Of a stretch of DNA of 7,567 bases, positions 1-6,624 are shown piece by piece; the stretch's first letter is position 1; each line of letters begins with the position of its first letter. Both the position numbers and the translations under genes were made by a program. The stretch lies in the NCBI GenBank assembly GCA_003136075.1, contig PNBP01000081.1:536-8102 (forward strand), in the 5' to 3' direction. Source of the DNA: Methanoregula sp. GTDB lineage: Archaea > Halobacteriota > Methanomicrobia > Methanomicrobiales > Methanospirillaceae. The notes beneath the pieces are model-generated. The model saw nothing but the letters and a program-made list of their open reading frames with translations. It searched no databases and was not told where the DNA came from.

Positions 1-2151
1 AAATTTTCAATATCCGGTTCGGTGAAGAATCTCGGCAGTGAGGTAGAGATTTTTGCTGCCGGCGACCATTTTCCCGAGTTTCTGGCGGCAGTTTCCCGGG
101 GTCCGCTCCTTTCCCGCATCGATTCTGTCGCAATCAGTGACATATCCGCTGATATTCCCGAAGGTTTTGTTATCCTGCCCAGTGCAACCGGTTCGCATTC
201 CGGCATGATCCCGCCGGATATCGCGATGTGCGACGATTGCATTGCCGATATTTTTATGGCCGGTGGCCGGTATGAGGGGTATTGGGCAACGTCCTGCGTG
301 AACTGCGGGCCCCGGTACAGCATCATCAGCGAGGTCCCGTATGACCGGGAGCGGACATCGATGCGGGATTTTCCGATGTGCCCTCAGTGTGCACAGGAAT
401 ACGGCGATCCGTTGTCACGCCGTCACCATGCCCAGACGATCGCGTGTGCTGCCTGCGGCCCGTCTCTTGAACTGCTCGATACGCTCGGCAACCGGGTAAC
501 CTGTCCTGATCCCATCCGGGAAGCGGCAGCGCTTCTCGATGCCGGAAAGATCCTCGCGATCCAGGGTATTGGCGGGTTCCACCTTGCCTGCATCGAGGAA
601 TCGGCAGGGGAACTCAAGCACCGGCTGGGAAGAATTGAGCAGCCGTTTGCGGTTATGGTCCGCCCGGACTCTATCGACCGAATAGCCTGCGTCTCCGATA
701 GCGACCGCCAGCTGATGGAAAGCCCCGTCCATCCGATTGTCGTGGTAAAAAAACGGGACCCGGAAGCTCATGCGGCGATCAGCAACCTGCACACCATCGG
801 CTGCATGTTCCCCTATACCGGGCTCCACCACCTGCTGTTCTCGGCCTTGCGGCACCCGTTGCTGATCATGACCAGCGCCAATATGCCCGGCTACCCGATG
901 ATCACAGCAATCGATCATGCAATGGCAAAGCTCACCCGGGACGTTGATTTTTTCCTGACCCACAACCGCCGGATTATCAACAGGTGCGATGATTCTGTGA
1001 TCCGCGACGGCTATATCATCCGGTTGTCCCGGGGGATCGCCCCCTTGAGAACAGCAATCGATCTCGGGACGCAGTGCATCCTTGGTGTCGGCCCGGAACT
1101 GAACGCGAACGCGACGATCTACAAAAGGGGTTTTACCGTTACCTCCCCGCATGTCGGCAACGTCCGTAACCCGGCGACGCTTGAATACCTGCAGGACACC
1201 GTGCGGAATCTCCAGCGGCTGCTTGGCGCACGGTTCGATGTGGTTGCCCATGACCTCCACCCCCAGTTCCTCTCCACCCGGTTTGCCCGCGAGATTGCCG
1301 GGGAGAACAGGCTCGAACTGGTGCCGGTACAGCACCACCGGGCACATATTGCAGCGACAACAACCGAACCCTGCATCGGCATCGCCATCGACGGAGTTGG
1401 CTATGGTGATGACGGCACGGTCTGGGGTGGGGAGATCTTTTCCGGGCAGGTTCCCAATCTCACCCGGGTTGCACATCTTGAACCGGTGGTGATGCCAGGG
1501 GGAGATCTTGCAACACGGTTCCCGGAGCGGATGCTGTATGGCATCCTGCCGGATGAGCGGGTTCTGTCCCTCCTTTCATCCCGGGGCTGGTCGGATATTG
1601 AACTCGGTGTCCTCGCCAAACAGGTCAGGTCCGGGTTCAATGTCACGATGACGAGCAGTACCGGGCGTGTGCTCGACGCGGCATCTGCCCTGCTCGGGTG
1701 CTGCCGGGAACGTACGTATGACGGGGAACCGGCAATGAAACTGGAAGCCGCTGCTGCCGGGGGCACTCCGGAGCCGTGGGAACTTTCCTTTATTACCCGC
1801 AACGGGTGTGAACAGCTCCGGAGCCCTGCGCTCATGCAGGAGGCATGCGACCGGCTGTTTGCATCCCCGCAGAGTAACCGGCAGGCGGTCCGGGACATCG
1901 CTGCATCGTTCCAGTTCAACCTTGCCCGGGGGATTGCACAGCTTGCGATCCAAGCCGCAGAGCGGGACGGCATGAAAACCGTTGCGCTGAGCGGTGGTGT
2001 CGCATCCAATTACGCACTCCGTGAGACGATCCGGGCAGAACTTGGTGCGGCAGGACTCATCTGCCAGATAAACACAGACTATCCGCCCGGCGACGGTTGT
2101 GTTTCGTTTGGGCAATGCGTGTATGCCGGTATGCTCCTTACTTCGCGGTGA
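1..2151 (+). CDS. hypF: Carbamoyltransferase HypF, 5'-truncated by the window edge
   Basis: HypF makes the cyanide ligands of the NiFe-hydrogenase active site: it uses carbamoyl phosphate and ATP to form a carbamoyl-adenylate and passes the carbamoyl group to the C-terminal cysteine of HypE. The frame is open from base 1, and the first residues (KFSISGSVKNLGSEVEIF) are the second half of an acylphosphatase domain, so the GTG at 22 is not the start and a few dozen N-terminal residues lie outside. Numbering from base 1, eight zinc-finger cysteines (77, 80, 99, 102, 127, 130, 149, 152) show the exact C-x2-C-x18-C-x2-C-x24 double pattern. The YrdC-like domain spans about 175-340 (GIGGFHLAC, TSAN at 291) and the Kae1-like domain about 361-716 (HHRAH with H445, H446, H449; DGVGYGDDG at 464; SGGVASN near 664; PPGDG at 695). 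In the YrdC domain the usual RKxRxxKPFA reads RLGRIEQPFA, losing two lysines. The identification is secure. Confidence 0.96.
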   Translation, partial: KFSISGSVKNLGSEVEIFAAGDHFPEFLAAVSRGPLLSRIDSVAISDISADIPEGFVILPSATGSHSGMIPPDIAMCDDCIADIFMAGGRYEGYWATSCVNCGPRYSIISEVPYDRERTSMRDFPMCPQCAQEYGDPLSRRHHAQTIACAACGPSLELLDTLGNRVTCPDPIREAAALLDAGKILAIQGIGGFHLACIEESAGELKHRLGRIEQPFAVMVRPDSIDRIACVSDSDRQLMESPVHPIVVVKKRDPEAHAAISNLHTIGCMFPYTGLHHLLFSALRHPLLIMTSANMPGYPMITAIDHAMAKLTRDVDFFLTHNRRIINRCDDSVIRDGYIIRLSRGIAPLRTAIDLGTQCILGVGPELNANATIYKRGFTVTSPHVGNVRNPATLEYLQDTVRNLQRLLGARFDVVAHDLHPQFLSTRFAREIAGENRLELVPVQHHRAHIAATTTEPCIGIAIDGVGYGDDGTVWGGEIFSGQVPNLTRVAHLEPVVMPGGDLATRFPERMLYGILPDERVLSLLSSRGWSDIELGVLAKQVRSGFNVTMTSSTGRVLDAASALLGCCRERTYDGEPAMKLEAAAAGGTPEPWELSFITRNGCEQLRSPALMQEACDRLFASPQSNRQAVRDIAASFQFNLARGIAQLAIQAAERDGMKTVALSGGVASNYALRETIRAELGAAGLICQINTDYPPGDGCVSFGQCVYAGMLLTSR

Positions 2152-2231
2152 GAGCATCAGGAAAAACGCTCCAAAAGAACCCAAAGACGAGCAGTTTATC
2201 TCGCAGGAAACCCTAAGAACTAACAGGTGCG

Positions 2232-2654
2232 ATGGATCCATACGATTTGATTCAGGAACAGGAAAAAAAGATCCAACTCTTAGAGAACGAGCTCATCGAA
2301 CTTCATCAGGGGCTTGCCGCGGTGCAGGAATTCTTCGGCGATCTGGCAACAACCGCACAGATGCAGGACGCATCAGCAGAAGTCGATCAGACGCTTGTCA
2401 GGCCCTTGCTCGATGAGGATGTGGAGTTCGAGAGTATCTGGGACTTTCACCAGAAGATTCTCGTCGCCGATCCGAAAGGCTCGATACCGCTGAAAAAAAT
2501 GTTTGAGACCTATGCCAGGTACTGCCGCGATTCCGGCAGAAAGCCTATCGATCAGGACGCTTTTGAGTTCCTGCTCCCGCAGATGGATAATCCCCACCCG
2601 ATCATTTTCCGGGGAAAATGGCAGAACTGCCGGTTCCGCACAAACACCGACTGA
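2232..2654 (+). CDS. Uncharacterised coiled-coil protein with a primase-type winged-helix-like C-terminus
   Basis: This encodes 140 aa, acidic and soluble, with no signal peptide or membrane helix. Residues 5-35 are a predicted coiled coil (QEQEKKIQLLENELIELHQ), which suggests self-association. Residues 80-135 (SIPLKKMFETYARYCRDSG, then KPIDQDAFEFLLPQM, then a basic FRGKWQNCRFR end) have the layout of the small winged-helix domain found C-terminal to phage and plasmid primase-helicases (Y-x2-[WY]-C-x6-[KP]-x4-F-x2-L). That likeness is my inference from pattern; nothing here shows primase or helicase activity. The ATG at 2232 is chosen because AGGTG (2225-2229) lies just ahead, although the spacing is short. 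A weak TATA-like TTTATC at 2195-2200 could give an almost leaderless mRNA, or the gene could be transcribed with hypF, which ends 80 bp upstream on the same strand. No hydrogenase role is implied by the neighbourhood alone. Confidence 0.8.
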   Translation: MDPYDLIQEQEKKIQLLENELIELHQGLAAVQEFFGDLATTAQMQDASAEVDQTLVRPLLDEDVEFESIWDFHQKILVADPKGSIPLKKMFETYARYCRDSGRKPIDQDAFEFLLPQMDNPHPIIFRGKWQNCRFRTNTD

Positions 2655-2721
2655 TACCTGCAGGGAAACTCCGGGAGATTTTGGTTCTCCACGGTTCAAT
2701 GTTCTTCCCGGGGGTTTACTC

Positions 2722-2729
2722 TTTTTTTT
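2722..2729 (+). terminator. Oligo-T terminator after the 140-aa gene
   Basis: A run of eight T residues follows the 2232-2654 gene by about 70 nt. A weak hairpin (GGAGA at 2674-2678 with TCTCC at 2686-2690) lies upstream, but not directly against the tract. Oligo-T tracts alone terminate archaeal RNA polymerase, so this is a reasonable end for the hypF-side transcripts. Promoter and dyad sequences for the next gene start just after it. Confidence 0.5.
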
Positions 2730-2758
2730 CGTTCCCGCAATAAAACGTTACCCGGGCA

Positions 2759-2774
2759 GACGGTGAACACCGTC
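2759..2774. repeat. Perfect 16-bp dyad, candidate operator
   Basis: GACGGTG-AA-CACCGTC is a perfect inverted repeat with 7-bp arms and a 2-nt centre. The centre is too short for a stable RNA hairpin loop, which favours a protein-binding DNA site. It lies in the intergenic region about 50 bp upstream of the TATA-like box of the TM2-type gene. The position would suit an activator or distal operator better than a repressor covering the promoter. No cognate regulator is visible in the window. Confidence 0.35.
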
Positions 2775-2814
2775 AATAGTTGTTTAAAAAAACGGTCTTT
2801 TTAGGAGTGAAAAG

Positions 2815-2829
2815 AAAAAATCTTTATCC
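2815..2829 (+). promoter_or_regulatory. Archaeal promoter (purine-rich BRE plus TATA-like box) of the TM2-type gene
   Basis: A purine-rich A tract (BRE-like) is followed directly by TCTTTATCC. The box is centred about 26 nt before the ATG at 2852, the usual distance from an archaeal TATA box to the transcription start, so the mRNA should be leaderless. No Shine-Dalgarno sequence precedes that ATG, which agrees with leaderless translation and argues against the longer TTG-initiated frame from 2780. Confidence 0.55.
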
Positions 2830-2851
2830 TCGTACTAGTATAGTCCGGATA

Positions 2852-3379
2852 ATGGCCCGCCTGAAAGAGAAGATCGAACGCCAGTGCCCTTTCTGCGGTG
2901 CAACGGTTACAGATGCTGATTTATTCTGCCGGTCCTGCCATAAACTCTTCCCGGAAAAAGACACGTTATTCGTGCCGGGCACCAAAAAGCCCCCGGAAAT
3001 GGTGATCGTTTCATTCAGGAATCCGATCATATCCGGGCTGTTCTCCGTTCTGGGAATTGGGCTTGGCCAGTATTATAACGGCGATACACTCAAAGGTATC
3101 CTGATTACGGCGTTCTTTATTCTGGTCTCTTTTGGGTTGCCCGGCTATGAATATGACCGGGTGCTCTTCTTTGGTATCTGGTGCGCCGGGATTATTGATG
3201 CGATGATCTCTGCTGTGCGGATCAACCGGCTCAAACGGTCGTTTGGCGGGACCAGCCCCTTGTTCTGGATTGAATTTGTCATCCTCGCGATCGTGCTCAT
3301 CCTTGTGGCAAGCCAGGCACGGGAACTTCCCCTGGTTCTCCAAAATCTGTTTCCCATGGTAAATGTCGTAATCCCGTAA
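2852..3379 (+). CDS. Zinc-ribbon TM2-like membrane protein
   Basis: This encodes 175 aa from the ATG at 2852. Residues 12-29 form a zinc ribbon (C12-x2-C15, C26-x2-C29). After a Pro/Lys-rich linker comes a TM2-like unit: NPIISGLFSVLGIGLGQYYN (57-76), the typical opening with its GxGQxYxG turn, then a helix at about 80-97, another at about 103-122 ending in the DAMISAVRIN signature (116-125), and a final helix at about 138-155. Proteins of this type are widespread membrane proteins of unknown biochemical role; the ribbon probably sits in the cytoplasm. The frame is open back to a TTG at 2780, but the segment between would read through the TATA box and lacks family-like sequence, so I use 2852. 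The gene stands alone on the plus strand and converges with the ribosomal operon. The family call is good; the function is unknown. Confidence 0.85.
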   Translation: MARLKEKIERQCPFCGATVTDADLFCRSCHKLFPEKDTLFVPGTKKPPEMVIVSFRNPIISGLFSVLGIGLGQYYNGDTLKGILITAFFILVSFGLPGYEYDRVLFFGIWCAGIIDAMISAVRINRLKRSFGGTSPLFWIEFVILAIVLILVASQARELPLVLQNLFPMVNVVIP

Positions 3380-3390
3380 GTTAAAAACTC

Positions 3391-3450
3391 AAAAAAACAC
3401 TTAAAAAAACAAAAAAAATCCGGACTATTGTCCCTGACGTTTGCAGGACA
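3391..3450 (-). terminator. Terminator of the ribosomal stalk operon
   Basis: Read on the minus strand, a hairpin (TGTCCTG with CAGGGACA, one bulged base, 3429-3450) is followed by three T tracts of 8, 7 and 7 residues (A runs on the plus strand at 3411-3418, 3403-3409 and 3391-3397). An additional T7 lies straight after the L12 stop (plus-strand A run 3502-3508). Strong, redundant termination suits a highly transcribed ribosomal operon facing a convergent gene. Confidence 0.6.
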
Positions 3451-3476
3451 CACGGAATAAAAACAGAACTGGTGAG

Positions 3477-3491
3477 CGCGTTTTTTTCGCG
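3477..3491 (+). terminator. T-tract terminator for the TM2-type gene
   Basis: CGCG-T7-CGCG: seven T residues (3481-3487) lie between two CGCG arms about 100 nt after the TM2-type gene. On the plus strand the T tract could stop that transcript before it runs antisense into the L12 gene. The T tract is the loop of the hairpin rather than following it, so the hairpin itself may not matter. Confidence 0.35.
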
Positions 3492-3511
3492 AATGAAGAA
3501 GAAAAAAAGAT

Positions 3512-3817
3512 TTAGCCGAACAGGGCACCGAGCCCTGCCATGCCACTCTCTTCGTCTTCCTTCTTGTGCTCTGCCGGCTCCTCGGCTGCTGCTGCAACGG
3601 CAACGGGTGCTGCTGCGGCTGCTGCAACGGCAACGGGTGCTGCTGCTGCCTTGCTGATTGCTTCCTCGATGTTGACGCCTTCGAGTGCGGCAATGAGTGC
3701 CTTGACGCGGGATTCGTTAACTGCTACACCTGCGGAGGTAAGTACTGCCTTGACTCCGTTCTCATCGACCTTCTTGCCTGCTTTGTGCAGGAGAAGTGCT
3801 GCATAGATATACTCCAT
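3512..3817 (-). CDS. rpl12p: Ribosomal protein L12 (P1-type, archaeal)
   Basis: This is a 101-aa acidic stalk protein of the large ribosomal subunit; it binds the C-terminal helices of L10 as dimers and recruits translation GTPases. The N-terminal dimerisation domain ([17 protein letters not shown] to about residue 58) is typical of archaeal P1. It is followed by an Ala/Pro/Val hinge with a ten-residue duplicated unit, a charged [12 protein letters not shown] segment, and the conserved factor-binding tail GLGALFG. I take the ATG at 3817, because GAGGTG (3829-3824) sits at normal spacing ahead of it; a GTG three codons earlier lies inside that Shine-Dalgarno site. It is the last gene of the operon, 32 nt after L10, with its own strong ribosome-binding site, consistent with the need for several L12 copies per ribosome. 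Confidence 0.97.
   Translation of the reverse strand: MEYIYAALLLHKAGKKVDENGVKAVLTSAGVAVNESRVKALIAALEGVNIEEAISKAAAAPVAVAAAAAAPVAVAAAAEEPAEHKKEDEESGMAGLGALFG
3588..3646. repeat. Two copies of a 29-bp direct repeat inside the L12 hinge
   Basis: Two identical 29-bp units (3588-3616 and 3618-3646) lie with a 30-bp period, so each step is exactly ten codons. They encode the repeated Ala-rich PVAVAAA motif of the flexible hinge. The identity at the DNA level, including synonymous positions, points to recent slippage or duplication in a low-complexity segment. Confidence 0.75.
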
Positions 3818-3849
3818 CTTGTTCACCTCAATGATTTTTCTCTGTAAAA

Positions 3850-4701
3850 TTATTCTTTTACCAGGCCTTTGATAACCTGGCTTTCTCTCTGGGCTTTTCC
3901 AATAATCGCATCGACAACGTCCTTTTCGTAGATCGCTGCTTCAACTGCAAGGTTCCGTGCCTCCCTGACGGCCTTCGTCAGGATCGGCGCCATCGTTTCC
4001 TTGGTGGGGATGCTTGCGTTCACCGACAGGTTAAACGCCTGCTGGCCGGCGAGCTGGATCTGTGCGAGGAGTGCTGCCTCATCAACAGAGAGCACGGACG
4101 GTTCGTAGATGTTGCCATCGTGGAACGCTACCTGCAGGGCAAGTCCGACATCCATGGGCTTGATATCAAGTTTTATAAGGACCGTTGCAAGTTTTGCAGA
4201 GATGACGCCGCCTTTTTTGACGACCGTCTTTGTCTCACGGATCTTGACCTTGCCACCCTCAATAGCTGCAGGAATGCCTGCCTGCTGGAGTTCTCCGACA
4301 ATCGGACCCGGCTTGAAGCTCGTCGGACCTTTCTGGATGACGATATCTTCCGGCGCTTTCTCACCGGTCTTTGCCGCCATCTTGGTCTTGGTCTTTTCGA
4401 GCTGCTTGAAGAGTTTGAACGGGTTGTCGTTGGTGAAGATAATCGCGGAATGGCCGGAGATATACTTGGTTAAGTCCTTCATATCCCCGCCCATGTCATC
4501 GAGCGCATGCTTGATCAAGGTGTTACGAACGACCTTGATGACCGCTTTGCCCCGGAGGTTCCGGCGGATCTGCTGCACCTGCTGTGCGGGAATGCCGTAC
4601 ATGTCGACAAGCCCGATCAGCGTGTACTCTTTTGCATGCTTCTTGATGTCCTCAACTTCATCCTTTTTCCATGAGGGCAGGTGGTGTGTGTATAACGCCA
4701 T
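3850..4701 (-). CDS. rpl10: Ribosomal protein L10 (P0-type, archaeal), no acidic C-terminal tail
   Basis: This is 283 aa, the stalk base protein that anchors L11 and 23S rRNA to the L12 dimers. The N-terminal rRNA-binding domain is clear ([19 protein letters not shown] near the start, and [20 protein letters not shown] at about 46-65). The archaeal/eukaryotic insertion domain follows (about residues 110-185), then the helical spine that binds L12 (about 210-280). The protein stops at KGLVKE. Many archaeal P0 proteins continue with an Ala-rich hinge, an acidic stretch and a P1-like FG tail; none is present here, and no in-frame tail follows the TAA. The ATG at 4701 overlaps the L1 stop as TAATG, which indicates translational coupling; a GAGG lies about ten nt upstream. 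The identification is secure; the missing tail could be a lineage trait rather than a defect. Confidence 0.96.
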   Translation of the reverse strand: MALYTHHLPSWKKDEVEDIKKHAKEYTLIGLVDMYGIPAQQVQQIRRNLRGKAVIKVVRNTLIKHALDDMGGDMKDLTKYISGHSAIIFTNDNPFKLFKQLEKTKTKMAAKTGEKAPEDIVIQKGPTSFKPGPIVGELQQAGIPAAIEGGKVKIRETKTVVKKGGVISAKLATVLIKLDIKPMDVGLALQVAFHDGNIYEPSVLSVDEAALLAQIQLAGQQAFNLSVNASIPTKETMAPILTKAVREARNLAVEAAIYEKDVVDAIIGKAQRESQVIKGLVKE

Positions 4702-5345
4702 TATACCAGCCTCACAGCAGGACCCATCGTCGTTTTCACGTAGATGGAACGAACGTTTAAGTGCCCCTGTTCAAGGACGGATTCGATACGCTTGACAACC
4801 GCATCGATATTCTCCGCGACCTGCTCCGGTTTCATAGCCGTTGAGCCGACCTTTGTGGAGAATAATTTGCGATCCTTCGTGCGGATCTTCACCGAGTTTC
4901 GCAGACGCTCGACAATCGGGCGGATATCCATCTGCCCGGTGATCGGCATCGGCATCCTGCCCCTCGGACCAAGCCGGGGACCTAAATACCTGCCGACCTG
5001 CGGCATAACCGCCGTCTCAGCAAGGAAGTACCGGTACTGGCTGGCTACCTTCCGTGCCTCGCGGGGCTGTCCGCCGAGTCGTTCTACCTCTTCAGGGCCG
5101 ATAATCAGATCAACTTTGGCATCCTTTGCCTGCGTGACGATATCTCCTTTCCCGATAACACAGATACCGACGTTTTCACCGGTACCGTGAGGAAGAAGAA
5201 TCGTCTCGTCAATACGATTTTTCGGCTGCGCCATATCGATATTCTTGAGATTGATGGTAATATCGATGCTCTCAGAGAACTTACGCTCTGGCGCTTTTTC
5301 AATCGCCGCTTTCACGGCTTCCAGAATTTTGGCCCTATCAACCAT
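4701..5345 (-). CDS. rpl1: Ribosomal protein L1
   Basis: This is 214 aa, close to the usual archaeal length. L1 binds the mobile L1 stalk of 23S rRNA near the E site and often represses its own mRNA. The sequence shows the two-domain pattern: domain I at both ends (RNA-binding FSESIDITINLKNIDM near residues 23-38 and the C-terminal VRSIYVKTTMGPAVRLV) and domain II in the middle, with the signature GPRLGPRGRMPMPI. The ATG at 5345 follows GGAGGA (5356-5351) at good spacing. It is the second gene of the operon, 56 nt after L11 with no terminator between, and overlaps the L10 start by one base. About 30-70 nt into the coding region the RNA can form a structure resembling the L1-binding autoregulatory site known from Methanococcus species. 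Confidence 0.97.
   Translation of the reverse strand: MVDRAKILEAVKAAIEKAPERKFSESIDITINLKNIDMAQPKNRIDETILLPHGTGENVGICVIGKGDIVTQAKDAKVDLIIGPEEVERLGGQPREARKVASQYRYFLAETAVMPQVGRYLGPRLGPRGRMPMPITGQMDIRPIVERLRNSVKIRTKDRKLFSTKVGSTAMKPEQVAENIDAVVKRIESVLEQGHLNVRSIYVKTTMGPAVRLV
5277..5315 (-). promoter_or_regulatory. Candidate L1-binding autoregulatory element inside the L1 coding region
   Basis: In Methanococcus-type archaea, L1 represses its operon by binding an mRNA mimic of its 23S rRNA site about 30 nt after the L1 start codon. Here, nt 31-69 of the L1 gene contain GUGAA, a GGCG/CGCC stem with a ten-nt loop, then AGAGCGUAA and GUUC. This is the same order of elements (stem, upper stem, purine-rich asymmetric strand, closing strand) at the same place. 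The lower stem pairs only partly, so the site may be degenerate. The assignment is by eye. Confidence 0.3.
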
Positions 5346-5401
5346 CTGATTCCTCCATAGTTTGCGACCGGCCCTTTCCGATCTCCTATGGTTTTCTCGA
5401 T

Positions 5402-5878
5402 TTATTTCACGAGAACACTGTCATACTTGCCTTCATTGATGAGGGCGAAGACATCTTTTGCCCTCTTGCCGTCAACGGTAACTCCCATGCTGACGCAGGT
5501 ACCGACGACTTCCTTAACGGCAGTCTTCAGCTCGTACGAGAGCATGCTTTCGAGTTTCATGTTGGCAATCCTGACAGCGGCCTCGAATGGTAGATTGCCT
5601 ACCACTTTGACGTTGGGCTCTCCGGAACCTTTCTCGATATGGGCCTCTTTTTTGATGAGTGCCGACACCGGGGGGATACCCACGGTGACCGTGAATTTCT
5701 TCTTGTCATCGACAACGACCGTAACAGGGACCTGCATTCCATTGAATGTCGCGGTCTTCTGGTTGATCTCATCGATAACTGCTTTCACGTTGATACCGAG
5801 TGGTCCGAGCGCGGGTCCTAATGGGGGACCAGCTGTTGCCTTTCCGCCGGATACTAAAACCTCGACCACTTCTGCCAT
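5402..5878 (-). CDS. rpl11: Ribosomal protein L11
   Basis: This is 158 aa, a normal archaeal length. L11 binds the GTPase-associated region of 23S rRNA at the base of the stalk. The N-terminal domain begins MAEVVEVLVSGGKATAGPPL, with the hallmark GPPLGPALGPLGIN. The C-terminal RNA-binding domain ends in KEVVGTCVSMGVTVDGKRAKD. The frame is open to a TTG at 5917, but that adds 13 residues before the conserved MAEVVEV start; the ATG at 5878 is used, with a GGTG about eight nt upstream serving as a modest Shine-Dalgarno site. It is the first gene of the L11-L1-L10-L12 operon. The promoter lies in the short region between it and the AT-rich block. In many archaea secE and spt5 precede this gene; neither is within the window. 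Confidence 0.97.
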   Translation of the reverse strand: MAEVVEVLVSGGKATAGPPLGPALGPLGINVKAVIDEINQKTATFNGMQVPVTVVVDDKKKFTVTVGIPPVSALIKKEAHIEKGSGEPNVKVVGNLPFEAAVRIANMKLESMLSYELKTAVKEVVGTCVSMGVTVDGKRAKDVFALINEGKYDSVLVK

Positions 5879-5947
5879 AGTCTTTGCACCATGCCGTCCC
5901 GTAATTGCGGGTTCCAAGCTTGGGTCTGTAAAATTAGACGTGATGGG

Positions 5948-5958
5948 AAATAAAGGTG
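5948..5958 (-). promoter_or_regulatory. Probable promoter of the L11 operon
   Basis: On the minus strand, CACCTTTATTT gives a TATA-like box (CTTTATTT) about 70-75 nt upstream of the L11 ATG. A start about 25 nt downstream would give a leader of roughly 45 nt. An AT-rich TAATTTTA closer to the gene is an alternative box. The presence of a promoter here means the operon does not depend on genes farther right. The choice between boxes is uncertain. Confidence 0.4.
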
Positions 5959-6094
5959 ATCGTGGGAGGATGGTGCGGAGAACCTCAAGTCAATTGTAAT
6001 AATCAGAATGACAGACGAAATAATTAATTTCATTGCCTGTTGTATACCTTTCCTTCGCGTCGTATAGAACGGTGATAAAGGATTTATTATTTTT

Positions 6095-6505
6095 TTAATT
6101 CCTATCATAAAAAAAAGCCCGTTGAATGAAAATGATTATAGCACCAGAGACAATCCCCGTGAGCATTCCTATGCCAATTTCTTTATATTTATCAATTCCG
6201 GCCCAAGAAACGATAGCAATTAATGAAATTGCTAAAAAAACACCAACAAAAATTACAAAGATGAGAGCCTGAATGATGCTAGCTGTGAAGCGATGCCTAA
6301 TATCGTTCCATATAATCGGAATTCTTGTTGGAGTAGATATTAAGTAGTAAATTCCGGTAAACAATCCCGATATTAAGAGCATTACAATTATTGCGAATGA
6401 ATTATTCCCTCCCGAGAGGCTCCCGGTCAAAATTGAATATCCTGCAAACTGAAAAATTGCAATCAGCAAAAAAAGAAATAATGTGTTCGTTTGTTGTTGA
6501 TTCAT
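6095..6505 (-). CDS. Unrecognised small membrane protein with four predicted helices
   Basis: This is 136 aa. Hydrophobic segments fall at about residues 8-29, 36-56, 74-100 and 109-129, joined by short loops: a polar Gly/Asn-containing loop after the first, TPTRIPIIWNDIRHR after the second, and DKYKE before the last. The protein ends in a short polar FFYDRN. I see no known family motif, catalytic residues or signal peptide. The base composition is much more AT-rich than the ribosomal genes beside it. A TATA-like CTATATATAG is centred about 25 nt before the ATG at 6505, so it probably has its own leaderless transcript, though it also follows the zinc-ribbon membrane gene on the same strand after 119 nt. 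The two may form one functional unit. It could be a membrane effector, channel-like component or immunity protein; none of these is shown. Confidence 0.7.
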   Translation of the reverse strand: MNQQQTNTLFLFLLIAIFQFAGYSILTGSLSGGNNSFAIIVMLLISGLFTGIYYLISTPTRIPIIWNDIRHRFTASIIQALIFVIFVGVFLAISLIAIVSWAGIDKYKEIGIGMLTGIVSGAIIIFIQRAFFYDRN

Positions 6506-6526
6506 ATATCACTAACAAATTTTATA

Positions 6527-6536
6527 CTATATATAG
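6527..6536 (-). promoter_or_regulatory. TATA box of the four-helix membrane protein gene
   Basis: CTATATATAG, a self-complementary TATA box, is centred about 26 nt upstream of the ATG at 6505. At the usual archaeal spacing transcription begins at or next to the start codon. A GTGAT just ahead of the ATG is only a partial Shine-Dalgarno match. Confidence 0.5.
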
Positions 6537-6624
6537 AATATTCGATTAGTTGATCTGGATAAATTCCTGGGTTTCTTGTGAGAATCAGTTACTAGACTTA
6601 CAAATAGATTTTCCCGAAAAATGT

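Noticed and set aside
415..1476. 353-codon open frame on the minus strand
   Set aside because: It lies wholly antisense to conserved hypF domains, its translation is rich in Pro/Arg/Gly/Asp with no family features, and it arises from the GC-rich codon usage of hypF.
1401..2241. Two further long minus-strand frames (1401-2009 and 1576-2241)
   Set aside because: Both are antisense to the Kae1-like part of hypF, with no ribosome-binding site and shadow-like composition.
2780..2851. TTG-started 24-residue extension of the TM2-type protein
   Set aside because: It contains the TATA-like box and poly-A tract, and the zinc ribbon starts 11 residues after the later ATG, as expected for the family.
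4109..4795. 228-codon plus-strand frame opposite L10/L1
   Set aside because: It is a mirror of the highly conserved ribosomal genes, with no promoter or Shine-Dalgarno site.
5388..5999. 203-codon plus-strand frame opposite L11
   Set aside because: It is antisense to L11 and runs through the L11 promoter; the Thr/Ser-rich translation is typical of a shadow.
6043..6066. TATAC ... GTATA inverted repeat between the AT-rich genes and L11
   Set aside because: The arms are only 5 bp with a 14-nt spacer, expected by chance in AT-rich DNA.
5854..6108. 84-codon minus-strand frame ahead of and overlapping L11
   Set aside because: It crosses the L11 operon promoter and the first codons of L11 in another frame, has no Shine-Dalgarno site, and its translation lacks protein-like pattern.
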